Part shown: piece after piece, positions 1 to 10,638 of the stretch
How positions within the stretch are numbered: the stretch's first letter is position 1
Layout of the letters: every line of letters begins with the position of its first letter
Source: Scolanthus callimorphus
Taxonomy: Eukaryota; Cnidaria; Anthozoa; Actiniaria; Edwardsiidae
Reading direction: 5' to 3'
NCBI GenBank assembly: GCA_033964015.1
Contig: CM066916.1
Coordinates: 14,362,501 to 14,426,500, forward strand
DNA: 64,000 nt
Made by a program: the position numbers and the translations under genes
The notes under the pieces: model-generated
What the model saw: the letters and a program-made list of their open reading frames with translations, nothing else
What the model was told of the DNA's origin: nothing
Database searches by the model: none

Positions 1-154
1 TGAACAATGTTTCGATCTGAGCATCCCACTATATGAGTAATAAAGTATTACTTTAATATTATTATCATTAAACAAAAGCATTAGCTCGAGGATCCATCTA
101 ACCTTCCTATCCTCTAGGTTAAAGCAGGGAAGTGTGAGAGTACATATATATGCG

Positions 155-537
155 TTAGTTACCTTTTGTTACCTAGCTAAACGAAGTCAACGATGAGGCA
201 TTGCTCGGCGAAACGGTTTTTCAACTTCAGCTTACGTCCATGGTATTTTCCTTTTCGTATTCAATTCAGATAACCATAGTTGATGTTTAGATATCCTGAG
301 CAATGATCTTTGGGCAAAAATCATAACAGATTCAACGAGAATATTGGCAAAACCGGCTTTCACTTCCGAAATGAAAACAAGATGGCGGCCAACCCTATTG
401 GCTTGCGTTATGACGTCATTAGAATGCATCAATCCTAATGTCTGGAGTATGACGTCACGCACTGCGCGCCAACAAGGTTTCGCTGCGTCCTCTTAGCCAA
501 TCAGAATCGAGATAGTGGCATGGCTGAATAATAATAA
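155..537 (-). repeat. interspersed repeat, copy 1 (inverted copy at 41.2 kb)
   Basis: About 370 bp that reappears in reverse complement at 41205-41575 with clear base-by-base similarity over its whole length (shared blocks around the gcatggctgaata end, two TGACGTCA-type sites, the ggcggccaa block and the tagctaaacg end). No coding potential recognised. Probably a non-autonomous mobile element. The paired CRE-like TGACGTCA sites are seen directly; regulatory function is not shown. Confidence 0.75.
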
Positions 538-740
538 CCTCTATTAGTTTGAATTTCAGCAGTCCCTTTGCTCTCTCTCTCTCCTGTACGATCGAGAGCG
601 ACTAATCATCCGTCTAAATTTCCATTAACTTGTCAAAATTTGGAATTTTGTTGTCTTTGGCTATTAACGACTACTTGTGCGCATAATGTGTAGGTCAGAT
701 ATCCATACACTGAGTATTTAGAAACTCATACAAACCTCAA

Positions 741-2043
741 ATTTGAAAGACTGCAAGAACTCTAGAGGCATAACATTGCTATCAGTAGTTGGGAAGATAC
801 TAGGGAGAATTGTCATAGACAGGGTGAGGAATGGAACTGATAAGAGGCTAAGGAAGGAGCAAGCAGGTTATCGGCAAGGAAGAGGAACAACAGACCAAGT
901 CTTTATTCTAAGGAATATCATAGAACAGGTGAGTGAATGGCAGGCAACCCTATATGTGAACTTCATAGACTTTGAGAAGGCGTTCCTTTCCATCTACCGT
1001 GAAAGCCTGTGGATGATCATGCGGAAGTACGGGGTCCCAGAGAAGATCGTGAGGATAGTGAAATTATTCTATGAAGGGTTCGAATGTGCAGTGAAGACCA
1101 AGGAGAACGAGGGGAATGGTTTGAGATAAAGACTGGGGTAAAGCAAGGCTGCAACATGTCGGCATTCCTATTCCTGCTTGTAATAGATTGGATTATGAGG
1201 AGGACGGTTGGCGAAAGGGAATATGGTATAAGTATAACCTCAAAGCTCGACGACCTAGATTTTGCTGATGATGTAACACTACTATCCTCTACAAGACAGC
1301 ACATTCAAGATAAGACCAACAGAATGAATGAAGCAGCCAAACAAGTCGGGCTAAAGATCAATCTGGGAAAGACCAAAGTCTTAAGAATGAACGCCAAACC
1401 ATCGATGGGCAGGATATCGGAAGATGTTCAGGAATTTACGTACCTAGCAGCAAAGGTTTGTCAAGAAGGTGGAGGAATGCAAGATCTAAAGAACAGACTA
1501 GCAAAGGCAAGAGGGGCATTTGTCAGACTAAAAAGAATTTGGAACTCAAACAACATCTCGAGAGTAACCAAACTTAGACTTTATAAGACCCTGGTGCTAC
1601 CCGTCTTGCTGTATGGATGTGAGTTATGGAAAATGAATCAAGCAGACGATAAATCAGTGGATGTTTTCCAGAGTAAGTGTCTACGGAGGATCCTACGAGT
1701 CCGATGGCAAGATCACATCAAGACTGCAGACATGCTCAAACAAGCTGGAATGAATCCATTGAGTCAGGAAGTTAAACTCAGACGATGGAAAATGATTGGA
1801 CATATCCTGAGACAAGATAAGGAAAACGACTGCAATGTAGCAACGTCGTGAGCGCCTGAGGGCAAAAGACGAAGGGGGACACCCAAAACAACATGGAGAA
1901 GGACAGTGGAGAAGGAAAGGGGAGAAGGCGGCTGTAGTTCATGGAATGAGGTGCGAGTGGTGGCAGCGGATAGAGAGAGATGGAGGCGATCTGTGGGGGC
2001 CCTATGTGCCACGAGGCACGCGGCGGATAGGTAGGTAGGTAGG
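741..2043 (+). mobile_element. 5'-truncated non-LTR retrotransposon (RTE-like LINE) with 12-bp target-site duplication
   Basis: The insert is bounded by the direct repeat tacaaacctcaa at 729-740 and 2044-2055, a good target-site duplication. It begins inside the reverse-transcriptase ORF (5' truncation, typical of target-primed reverse transcription) and ends in a short ggta/taggtaggta tail rather than poly(A). It encodes RT and the C-terminal extension only; the endonuclease half is missing. It lies downstream of the last EGF exon seen, probably in an intron or 3' flank of the host gene. The exact LINE clade is inferred from general sequence resemblance. Confidence 0.88.
743..2033 (+). pseudogene. 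reverse transcriptase fragment, frameshifted and with internal stop
   Basis: Two overlapping frames (743-1129 and 1084-1851) form one RT domain. Recognisable pieces in order: the RGITLLS block, EQAGYRQGRGTTDQ, the FIDFEKAF motif (first catalytic Asp region), TGVKQGC, and FADD at 1261-1272 (the catalytic Y/FADD box), then the thumb and C-terminal region with LLYGCELW. The frame changes at the gggg run near 1113. A TGA at 1849-1851 follows NVATS, and the same frame continues with APEGKRRRG to about 2033. In related LINEs a Trp commonly stands at that site, so TGG to TGA is likely. It is a dead copy on two counts. Confidence 0.88.
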
Positions 2044-2220
2044 TACAAACCTCAATTCCGCTCTTCCTTACCTTATCGATATACTGAAGGGTTAAGTTGA
2101 CAGCATTTTGTCTATCGCTGAAAGAAGGAGTCCTTGGCTGTGGTGCAGGAAGGGATTCTGGAGCCTTCACCAGTTCTGTGTAACAATGAAGTTAACATGA
2201 TGTAAAAGATTACAAAGCAA

Positions 2221-2476
2221 TAGAGCGGTTTTCACATGACCATCGTGAAATCAATTGCAATTGAGCAATCACTAGCCAATCAGAATCAAGAGAAATCACG
2301 ACCTGCTCCTAAATGGCTTTTTTCTCAGCCAATTGCAAGCCCAACCAATTACTGAGTAATTACACAATTGTATTTACTACAGAATTTGATTGGCTAAGAA
2401 AAACGAGTAGTCAATTAGAACGCAAAGCAATCGCAATTACATAACAAGTCTTGACAGTCATGTGAAATCCGCTCTA
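2221..2476. mobile_element. MITE with ~24-bp terminal inverted repeats
   Basis: tagagcggttttcacatgac at the left end pairs with gtcatgtgaaatccgctcta at the right end. No ORF. Related ends (agagcggatttcac) recur at 3265 and 3572, so this is one of several copies of a family in this gene. Confidence 0.75.
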
Positions 2477-2909
2477 TCACCTGCAAACGTAAGACCCTAT
2501 TTATAGTACTAGAGTTAATTGGACACGGTTTAAGTTTGTGAATGGATAAAATTACAGTGTTTATTGCGATTGGGCTGTTCTATATTATATCCGTTACCCC
2601 CATATCGAGGAGCCTGGAATTTCTCCAAAGGTAAATAGATAATAAATTTTAATAGTCTCAGCTGGTGCCAAGCTATAAAATGAAGAACTCTACTAAAATT
2701 TATATCCCATCAGATTGGGCAACAGAAATTGCATTTCTTGGTGTTCACCTCGAGAGACATTTGATTTTAAGCGAGTTATTTCGAACAAAAAGCCAATATT
2801 ATAAAGCAGAACTATACATAGCTTTTCCAAGTTTCTTATATTGTATCTTATATTGCAAGCGAGATATAAGCGAAAGAATGTGCAAACTGTTTACAGTAAA
2901 ATGTATGGC

Positions 2910-2952
2910 GCCGCCATGTTGGAGTCCATCGGAAGGACTCCAACATGGCGGC
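2910..2952. repeat. 18-bp perfect hairpin
   Basis: Arms 2910-2927 and 2935-2952 are perfect reverse complements with a 7-base loop (gccgccatgttggagtcc and its complement). The surrounding intron (2477-3061) shows nothing else recognisable. Confidence 0.8.
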
Positions 2953-3061
2953 CAACAAATTAGCAAATGTGCCGTAAGCTTCCCTTTGCAACTGAATTAG
3001 GTTTATACTGTACAGTATATGGATATTTGCAGTTGACAAGCCAACACTTCATTCCATTTAC

Positions 3062-3187
3062 CTGTGCAGGTCTTGTTGATCCAGTACAGGCCTAGCGGGC
3101 ATACGCATTTATAAGATCCAACGGTATTTACGCATCGTTGAGAGGGATGTTCGCACTGAAAGGTCCACAGCTTACACTCGTCCACAT
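3062..3187 (-). CDS. EGF exon, most 3' seen in window
   Basis: 126-bp phase 1-1 exon with acceptor TTCCAG and donor GTAAAT on the minus strand. It encodes DVDEC...[15 protein letters not shown]...CTG: a calcium-binding EGF start (DVDEC), the Asn of the hydroxylation consensus followed by the aromatic residue before CVC, and six cysteines. It continues the EGF series downstream of the VWD/Ig region. The gene probably continues beyond position 1, but no further exon was found between 1 and 3061. Confidence 0.87.
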
Positions 3188-3207
3188 CTGGAAGAAAATA
3201 CAACAAC

Positions 3208-3702
3208 AGAGCGGATTTTATCGCTGATAATCACTGTTTTCATTTTTTTCCAAAGGGTTTGGGTATAGAGCGGATTTCACTGTCGTGAGTAATTCGCAAT
3301 TAGTTTGTAATCACTCCTGTAGGTGCTCTCTGGTTTCTTACAAACTCTCGGGGAATGTTGGTCGAACTGATAAAACTTTTGATCAGTTCTCCCAACATCC
3401 CCTCGTGTTTGTAAGAACCAGAGAGCACGCGGAAAGTACTTTTATTGCTTAACTATCATATACCGCTAGCTGTTATTCCCAAATTCACCTGAACACGTAG
3501 CGTTGTTATATAACACAGAGCGGATTTTATCGCTGATAATCACTGTTTTCATTTTTTTTCCAAAGGGTTTGGGTATAGAGCGGATTTCACTGTCGTGAGT
3601 AATTCGCAATTAGTTTGTAATCACTCCTGTAGGTTTTGTTCAGAATTGGTGCAATTACTTTGCGATTCGACAGACGACAGTCATGTAAAACCGTTCCATT
3701 AA
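3208..3702. repeat. direct-repeat pair flanking a palindromic element and a duplicated exon fragment
   Basis: A block of about 113 bp (cagagcggattttatcgctg ... tgtaggt) occurs at 3208-3322 and again at 3516-3634. Between them, 3325-3460 is a palindromic element (gctctctggtttcttacaaa / tttgtaagaaccagagagc), and 3466-3512 is a copy of intron plus the 3' edge of the EGF exon at 5082. The second block runs into a MITE (about 3572-3700) with ends tagagcggatttcac / gtaaaaccgttcca. Confidence 0.72.
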
Positions 3703-4849
3703 TTAAATTGGTGTATTGCAGGTGTTACCAGGAGCCTTCATCTATTCCACTAGGTTTTATTCCACTTAGGCACAGGAGTAGAAGAAGCGTTTTTTGGACG
3801 GTGGATTTTGAAATTAAACAGGAAATTGGTACTTTGAGAGTGAGAATGATTGGTTGAACACACGAACTGCAATGGCATGGTGGCGCTCATTTCCGCCATG
3901 CTTCCTTTGAGAGAGGGGCATAAAGGCTGGTTTTCATATGTCGGGAGTGTCGGGGATAATCGGCGTTGGCTTGTTTGACCATCCTAGTCAGTTTTTCGAC
4001 ATCCCAGAACTGTGCAATAATTATCGGGAAGGGGGCCACTCATAAGTTATTTTGTGATTTTTTATTTTATTTTCTGGCACCATTCTTTAGATAGTGATCC
4101 CAGGAAAATGACATTTTGGATCTGAAGCATCATTTCATGTCGTCTAAAACGACTTCCATTTCATTTTTACATTCGATCGAGAATATCTAGCAAGCGACTG
4201 GTTTCAAAATTCAGTCTATGCTACTTACATATCCAGTATACAACTGATATTAACATATTAAAATATGTGGTTCAAATTTTGGCAAAGTCAGTTATATATA
4301 GCACTGATCGTTCCGTTTAGACCATCTTTCCAATTTGCACGATAGCTTGTAGCCTTTAAAATGTCAAAGGGTTCATGTTCAAAATGGTTTGACTTTCATT
4401 AGACATTCCTCGAAGGCAAGATGTTTGATTTGGACGGTGAGAAGCTGGCAGACAATGAACATATGCATTTTGTTTCTTCGATTTTCGCGCTCATTTTCAA
4501 ATGCTTCTTGGCTATGATACGACCGTTACGTCACTTTAACATATATCACTTTTAAACAAAGTGCAGATACCAGCCGTATTACACACTGGAAACATTACAT
4601 TCGCGCGCATTTCAACTGCTTCTCGGCTATGGAATCCCAAACATGAAAGTCGAAAAGTTTCTTCTCCTAAAACAAAAAAACACATGTTTCTCATTTACAT
4701 ACGAAAAAGTATCTAATAAAATAAATTAGAAAATAACACCTATGTTGTATTGTGAATGTGCGCATTCTGATTGGTTAAAAAGCGTGTTTGTAAGAGACCT
4801 GAGAAACACGATTGTCACGCAACGCTGTCGCGCGTGTGTATGTTATTTT
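3703..4849. other. intron, no feature recognised
   Basis: AT-rich intronic sequence between EGF exons. Only short, unconvincing ORFs. Two loosely similar segments (around 4480-4520 and 4600-4640, with cgcgctcattttcaaatgcttct-like text) hint at an old duplication, but I cannot define an element. Confidence 0.5.
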
Positions 4850-5043
4850 CTAAAAGCAATAAAAAATACTTTCTGCGTGCTCTCTGCTTTCTTACAAACA
4901 CTCGGGGAATGTTGGTCGAACTGATAAAACTTGAAAGACACTCGCCTGCGGCTCGTGTCTTTCAAGTTTTGATCAGTTCTCCCAACATCCCCCTCGTGTT
5001 TGTAAGAAAGCAGAGAGCACGCGGAAAGTACTTTTATTGCTTA
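4850..5043. mobile_element. palindromic MITE (second copy of the 3325-3460 family)
   Basis: Arms taaaagcaataaaaaatact...cactcgggg and cccctcgtgtttgtaag...tacttttattgctta are reverse complements of about 55 bp. The centre carries a second hairpin (gaaagacac / gtgtctttc). Part of the same family recurs at 38964-39041. It ends only about 40 bp from the splice donor of the 5082 exon. Confidence 0.8.
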
Positions 5044-5081
5044 ACTATCATATACCACTAGCTGTTTATTCCCAAACTCAC

Positions 5082-5201
5082 CTGAACACGTAGCATTGTT
5101 ATCCGCCAGTGTGAATCCTTTTCCACAGGAACAGATGTAGCCGCCCACTGTATTGGCACACTGCTGACTGCAGCGGCTATTTCCGGCGCACTCATCAATA
5201 T
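5082..5201 (-). CDS. EGF exon (calcium-binding type)
   Basis: 120-bp phase 1-1 exon, donor GTGAGT. It encodes IDEC...[20 protein letters not shown]...CS with six cysteines and the N...Y hydroxylation-type consensus. Its 3' edge and donor are duplicated at about 3491-3510. Confidence 0.9.
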
Positions 5202-6557
5202 CTTAAACAAAACAAGAGAGGGAATAATATACTCTAAGGGCAAGAGGGAAGAAAGGGCCTCTGCGGGAAAGGGGGCATAGCATAGCATAGCATAGATTTA
5301 TTGGAACCGTGTAAAAATATTTACATAAGTATAACTCCAATAAATTTTGAAAAAGAAAAATGCATTAATATTTTATCTAAATTTAATTTTCAACTTCACT
5401 TTTATTTGACCAAAGTTCGAGGGTCCAAAGGCTTCATCATGATGGGGTGCTTTTAAAACGTAGTCGTTGTCGTTCCGTTTTGGCCTCCCAGACAAATTTG
5501 CTATAGTTTTTAAGATATTTTCTTTAAATTTTAGAGACATTATTCTGGTAAATGCATCCAAGGGGGCCATTTCGCGTAGGTTGATTTTGTTTCTATTTCT
5601 ATGGCATGGAATATGATGTGGGGCATCAGGACCTTTAAGGGGGGGGGGGGGGGGGGGGGGGCATCACAACCTCTTTTACAATAAGTCGCCAAAGGAAACT
5701 TGATTATCGACAAATAGTCAACGAGAGGAAGTCGCGATTGTCACGATCATAACAAACCTCGCGCGCTACCAATGTTCAATGTTATCGTCACCGGCAGGTG
5801 ATTATAGTGAAAAAGAAATAACAAAACTCTCGACCAAAGGGTGCGCAGAATTTCATAATTATACCGAAAGAGAATAAGGGCCGGAAGGACATCGCTTGTG
5901 TGATAATGTATTCGATGATTTTAGTACTATGATGTGGCTCATCTATGAATATCCAGGGCGAGGGAGTTTCCTTTGTTTCCTCTCCCCTCACATCACCCTC
6001 CTATTCACCTTCCCCTCTTCTCTACCACGTGCCTCGTTTACGATCTCTATTAGTAACGAGGAAAGTGGCGGATGCAGACCCCTAGATCCGCCCTTGGAGG
6101 ATGGACGTGGGGAGGGACGATGGTATGTATTGGAGAATAGGAAAACCGTAAATGGTTACAATATTGTACAATGTGTAGTCATTGTAACAGACCTCCGCTT
6201 GGGCTGAATGTTTTCTAGTTTCAGACCACGTGGCATTTATTTGAAAAAATAATTCTTTGTCTGGGATGCTTCAATATCCATATATCCTTCGGAGTAGAAA
6301 AAAGGAAGAAAGACTATCCATGGGAATCCATGGAAGTGATCTGAAATGGGAAAACGTTCCACCCAAGCTGATGTCTGTTGATTGAGGTTCAGCAATTTTC
6401 ATGCGCATACCCATTTTTTTTTATTTAAACGATATTTTGTTACATTTGCCCCGACAGCTCACGGCTCATCTAGGGGGCTTATGCATATTACAATTTCTTT
6501 TCTTTTTTCTCGAGAGGACGACACGTACACATAATTAACATTAATTGTTGCGCATAC
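5202..6557. other. intron with microsatellite and poly-G tract
   Basis: It holds a gcata pentanucleotide microsatellite (5276-5297) and an uninterrupted run of 23 G (5639-5661). The 103-codon plus-strand ORF at 5896-6207 shows no recognisable domain and I do not call it. Nothing else seen. Confidence 0.6.
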
Positions 6558-6680
6558 CTTCACAGCCTTTGTTGTCGTTCACAAGCTGATACCCATCCCG
6601 GCATGCACACTTCTCTTGTCCATTGGCTACATAACAGATATGAGCGCATCCTTGATCGCCTGACTGGCAAAGCTGCTTGG
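6558..6680 (-). CDS. EGF-like exon (LDL-receptor style)
   Basis: 123-bp phase 1-1 exon, acceptor TTTCTAG, donor GTATGC. It encodes KQLCQSG..GCAHICY...CACRDGYQLVND..GC. The shorter C1-C3 spacing and H-I-C resemble LDL-receptor/SCUBE-type EGF modules more than the D-I-D-E-C type. It lacks the DxDE calcium-binding start. Confidence 0.85.
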
Positions 6681-7273
6681 CTAGAAAAAGAAGGCAACAC
6701 TGCCCTTTTAAAGTTCAAATTTAGATTTTAGGGACAAATAGAAAAGGTGACGGGTTTCGGATATCACCCTCAAACTATATATGGCCCAAAAGAAGCACCC
6801 TTTTCTCCAACAATAATCTTTATTTTGTTCATTTGTATAATTTAGAATAGATAAAAAGGATAGGTTAAGGGAGGCAGACAGTTTATAGGTGCAAAATCTG
6901 ACTTAAAATAGTGTGTACAGGCAACCAAGAGTAGCACTAGGGTAGAGCTAGGGTCCGCTTAAGTTTCGAAAAATTGCATTGTATCGAGAGAAAAGGAAAA
7001 AAATGCTGGTACTAGATTGTTTGTTAGGGGGAAAGCACAGGAAAGACTTCACGACGGGTATACGAACAACAGCAAAAGAACAGACAAGTACAAGTAAACC
7101 GAAAAAAAGATAGATAGGATGCAGAGATGGTGCATAATTGTGCTATTAATGTTTTATACAGAGCGAGATGTTTTTCACATTTAATAGGTTCGTATGTTAG
7201 CCTCAAAAGGCTAGAATGCGGACACGTTTTAAATAAATATCTTAAACACAGAGTACTTATCAACATCACTTAC
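6681..7273. other. intron, no feature recognised
   Basis: A+G-rich intronic sequence. No repeat pair, hairpin or coding similarity that I could support. Confidence 0.5.
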
Positions 7274-7396
7274 GAACGCATTTCTTGGGGTTTTGAGGAT
7301 CAGTGATGAAGTGCTCGTTGCACGAGCATGTATAGCTGCCTGGAGTGTTAACACACTTGTGCATACAGTCGCTCGATGGATCACATTCATCAATAT
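7274..7396 (-). CDS. EGF exon (calcium-binding type)
   Basis: 123-bp phase 1-1 exon with a strong donor GTAAGTG and acceptor TTCAG. It encodes IDECDPSSDCMHKCVNTPGSYTCSCN...CV, a canonical cbEGF. Confidence 0.9.
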
Positions 7397-7588
7397 CTGA
7401 ATAAAAACACCGCTGATTAGCACCTGATTGCAAAACAAGAATTATTTATACTGTAAGGTTCCAGATTACATTTGAGGTGGTTTGTTCATAGAGAGCAATG
7501 CCCCGTTCACACGTTGAGGTCTTAGCTGCGATTTAAAAAGTGATTTCTGCGACGATTGGAGACGTCACATCGCGCGGGGTGAAGAGCC

Positions 7589-7803
7589 GGCGACTTGGCA
7601 CTGCAATATTCGAAAGTTTGTTGGCTGACTGTAGAAAACGGCTCCGGACTGAAGCGGAATCTAAACATCAAGACGCTAAAAACTCGTTCGATGTCGGCGA
7701 CTTGGCACTGCAATATTCGAAAGTTTGTGGCTGACTGTAGAAAACGGCTCCGGACTGAAGCGGAATCTAAACATCAAGACGCTAAAAACTCGTTCGATGT
7801 CAC
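7589..7803. repeat. tandem duplication, 2 x ~107 bp
   Basis: cgacttggcactgcaatatt...ctcgttcgatgt occurs twice back to back (about 7589-7695 and 7696-7803), differing mainly by a 4-base deletion in the second copy (tttgttggctg versus tttgtggctg-type difference). Its near identity implies a recent event. Confidence 0.85.
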
Positions 7804-8018
7804 AACGACGTCGGAAGTGAAATCGCCAGAAGATCGCCAGCCAGAACGATGAGGCATTGCCATTGCTTTCAAGATTTTGCTCTGCAGCATCCGTTACTTT
7901 TGATAAGGTATAACCAGGAGTCCGTTACCAAGAGTAGAATCTCCCATATTAGGGTCCTTCCCCTTGAGCGTCAGGAAAGTGTCTATTTTTAGAAACACAA
8001 AATTGAACATAGACTTGC

Positions 8019-8141
8019 AGTTAAAGGCCCATCACCAACCGGGAGCCTTTGCGCCCCGTTTTCTTTTGTTTTCAAATTGACCCATTGTTTTTCGGGTGCT
8101 CTGATTGGCAAAAGCTGTCGGTTGGTGATGGGCCTTTAACC
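8019..8141. mobile_element. short MITE
   Basis: Terminal inverted repeats gttaaaggcccatcaccaac / gttggtgatgggcctttaac, about 120 bp in total. No coding capacity. Confidence 0.85.
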
Positions 8142-8344
8142 TTCTTGAGGGGCACTGCTACACCGAATGTAAGCAATTCCAAGCCATACGAAAGCAATGC
8201 GACAGGTAGTTCTTTTTTGACTAACACACACACAGAAAACAATGAAATTGTAACTAAAATGGAAACTTGTATGGCGGTGATGAGAACCGCACTAATGTAA
8301 CATTCTCGTTCTTAGTAATGGGCACTTGGTATATCTAGCAACAG

Positions 8345-8612
8345 TAGTATAGTAAGACAAACTATTGGTCAAATTATAAAAGACAAATTATAAGCCAACA
8401 TTTCCGGCCTGTGAATGATGACTGTCACCAAAGTAGTATAGTAAGACAAACTATTGGCCCACATTTCCGGGCTAGGAATACTGACATACTGACCACTACA
8501 AGTCTTGAAACAGTGTAGTATAGTAAGACAATTAAAAGTCAATATTTCCGGCCAATAAATGCCGACCATCACAGGTCTTCAAAACGTAGTACAGTAAGCC
8601 AAACTATTGGCT
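8345..8612. repeat. degenerate tandem array, ~95-115-bp unit
   Basis: Three to four units, each with gtagtatagtaagacaa then an attggcc/catttccggcc block then a tgaccac..caagtctt block. A single diverged unit end reappears at 8862-8890, where it overlaps the 3' end and splice donor of the next EGF exon. Confidence 0.75.
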
Positions 8613-8617
8613 ATTAG

Positions 8618-8790
8618 TCAAATCACACTAGTGGTCTATTATCGTTCTGATTGGTTGAGCTACTAGTAGGCTATAAGTTATAGCCTACTAGTAGCGAAAA
8701 GTGACGGATTTGAAAGCCAGAAAATGGCAAATGACAAGAACAAAAACATTTTTGGCAATACAAATTGACCTATTAGTGTGATTTGACTAA
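8618..8790. mobile_element. MITE with 22-bp TIRs
   Basis: tagtcaaatcacactagtgg at the left pairs with ctattagtgtgatttgacta at the right. There is also an internal hairpin (ctactagtaggctataa / ttatagcctactagtag). Confidence 0.85.
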
Positions 8791-8878
8791 AACAATTAAA
8801 TTCCTCTCGCCCTCATTGACTCAGAGCCATTCGGGCTTGAGGATAATTGTTAAATATTTACGGGCTAGGAATACTGAC

Positions 8879-9001
8879 CACCACAAGTCTTCCTGTCGTA
8901 GTTAAGCTGGTAACCTGTTCTGCAGATGCACGTGAAACTTCCCGGGGTGTTAACACATGTGTGCGCACATATATCACTCGAAGACGCACATTCGTCCGAA
9001 T
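8879..9001 (-). CDS. EGF exon (calcium-binding type)
   Basis: 123-bp phase 1-1 exon, acceptor CATACAG. It encodes [32 protein letters not shown]...CG. The donor is the weak GTCAGT. The donor side of the exon lies in sequence that resembles the neighbouring 8345-8612 tandem repeat. Confidence 0.87.
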
Positions 9002-9041
9002 CTGTATGTTAGATAAAAGAAGGGCAAATGTGTAATGCCTT

Positions 9042-9447
9042 ACATCGCGTAGTCCAGTCCCTGAACTCTCCTTCGCGGCTTCTGTAGCCCCTGGTATCGC
9101 CGAAAGGAGTCCAGAAACCTTTGCATGCGCATGCGCTAGATCTGACCAAGAACTTGTTTTTTTTATAGTGTGCATGATCCAAATACCGCTGTCAGAGATT
9201 GATTAATGGTATTATGAATTTTTTCCATCAAGATGTGACGCAATTTTGGCCATTCTCGTGAAAATTCAACAAAAAATCTCCGACAGCGGTATTTGGATAA
9301 TGCGCACTAACGAAAAACCAAAGTTCCTTGTCATATCTAGCGCATGCGCATGCAAAGGTTTCTGGACTCTCCTTTCGGCGATTGTTCGGCGACCACAGGC
9401 AACAACGGAGCCGTGAAGGAGAGTTCAGGGACTGGACTATACATCAC
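9042..9447. mobile_element. long palindromic MITE, ~400 bp
   Basis: The outer inverted arms include tagtccagtccctgaactct / agagttcagggactggacta, then gaaaggagtccagaaacc / ggtttctggactctcctttc, then gcatgcgcatgcgctaga / tctagcgcatgcgcatgc, and an inner pair ccaaataccgctgtc / gacagcggtatttgg. Inverted symmetry covers most of the element; no ORF fits a transposase. Confidence 0.85.
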
Positions 9448-9675
9448 GTGAACTTTAATGTGTATATTAAGAACATTGGGGAGAGCGCATAAAAACCATA
9501 TTGGCGCGCAAATACTTATGTATTATTAGAAAGTATAGCAAAGCAACATCTAAAAAAGGTGCTGAAAAGGTTCGACTGAAGATCGGCGTCTGCGCTAGGA
9601 CTAAGCGTCCTTTCCTGAGGTTTTCACAGGGTGAATTGCGGTTTAAAGTAAAAGTGGTCAAATGTGGTCACACAC

Positions 9676-9841
9676 CTATACACCTATCTCCTCCCCCAGT
9701 ATAGCCAGCGGGCATGGACCACACTCGTAGCCTGATATATTAGCAGGGGCTGGTAGGTCGATACATGCCACACCAGCAAAGCATGGATTCAGATTAGCGG
9801 TACACGCATCAATATCACTTTCACAATAACGACCGGTGTAG
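9676..9841 (-). CDS. EGF exon with one-base deletion (EGF half plus a thrombospondin-like EGF)
   Basis: Acceptor ATCCACAG, donor GTGTGTG. It starts with YTGRYCE, the end of the EGF begun in the 10466-10638 exon, then DIDACTAN..PCF.GV.CIDLPAP...GYECGPCP, a thrombospondin/COMP-like EGF. After GPCP the literal frame goes off-consensus. Adding one C to the ccc run would give the family-typical AGYTGGGDRCI ending and restore the phase-1 junction with the next exon. The exon is 166 bp; phase needs 167. So this is a one-base deletion, either a real frameshift or a sequencing error. Confidence 0.85.
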
Positions 9842-9919
9842 CTGTGGATATCAAGTACAGTTGAAGCAATAATATGCATAATAAGTTAGACAATGTAAAA
9901 ATTGTATGACTGATAAGTG

Positions 9920-10450
9920 TGGCACGGCATACTGGTATAATCCGACATTTATGGTATCTGGCATAGTATGAAATTTCTACGGTACGGTCTGGTTTGTTCT
10001 GGTATGGGTGGTAAAGAGTTGTGGGGAATGGTGCGATATGATATGACATGTGTGGTATGCTAACGTATGGAAATCATTTTTATATCGGGTGAAATAGATA
10101 TGTAGTGCGGTGTGGTGAAATGATGATGTTATGTGATGTGCTAAAGCAAAGATGCTGTGTGGTGTGGTGAAATAAATATATAGTACTAGGTGGTGAACTG
10201 ATAATGTGGTGTGATGTTTTAAAATAAAGATGTTGTGTGGTGTGGTGACGATGTCGTGCAGTGTTGTAAAATGGTGATGTGTTGTGATGTGTTAAAATAA
10301 AGATGTCGTGTGTGGTGAAAAAAGATGTGTTTTTTTTGTGGTGTGGTGTAATAAAATTGTGGTGTTGTGAAATAAACATGTAGTTTGATGAAATAAAGAT
10401 GTTGTTTGGTGAATAAACATGTGGTGTAGTTCGATGCGATGTCATGTTTA
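9920..10450. repeat. low-complexity tg-rich minisatellite
   Basis: Irregular repeats of gtggtgtggtgaaat(a)aagatgt-like units of about 30-60 bp. The minus-strand ORF through it (10080-10445) is His/Thr/Ser-rich only because of this bias. Confidence 0.8.
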
Positions 10451-10465
10451 CTAAAAAGCCCTTAC

Positions 10466-10638
10466 CCGTCGATACATCTACAAGCCATTATGGTGAACTG
10501 CTCTTCTGAAACTACAGCGCTTGCACTCGCAGCGTCCCCTTGACAAACACCACGGTTATGACATGCGCATACTTGTATACCTGGTGTTAGCACTGATGCT
10601 TCCCCCTTTGCATCAAGTGCCGTGACACGGAGCTCAAC
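10466..10638 (-). CDS. end of Ig/cadherin-like segment plus first half of EGF
   Basis: 173-bp exon (phase 0 in, phase 2 out), acceptor TTCAACAG, donor GTAAGG. It encodes VELRVTALDAKGEA..LTPGIQVCACHNRGVC...CRCIDG. The preceding exon ends in ...WNATMEK, and together they read smoothly through a beta-sandwich segment into the CACxNxGxC start of an EGF. That EGF is completed by YTGRYCE in the 9676-9841 exon. This arrangement follows the VWD in MUC4/SUSD2-like proteins. Confidence 0.9.

Noticed and set aside
2665..3000. 111-codon plus ORF
   Set aside because: It spans a hairpin and intronic AT-rich DNA; no domain, and the strand is opposite to the gene.
10080..10445. His/Thr/Ser-rich 121-codon minus ORF
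   Set aside because: It is a by-product of a tg-rich minisatellite.
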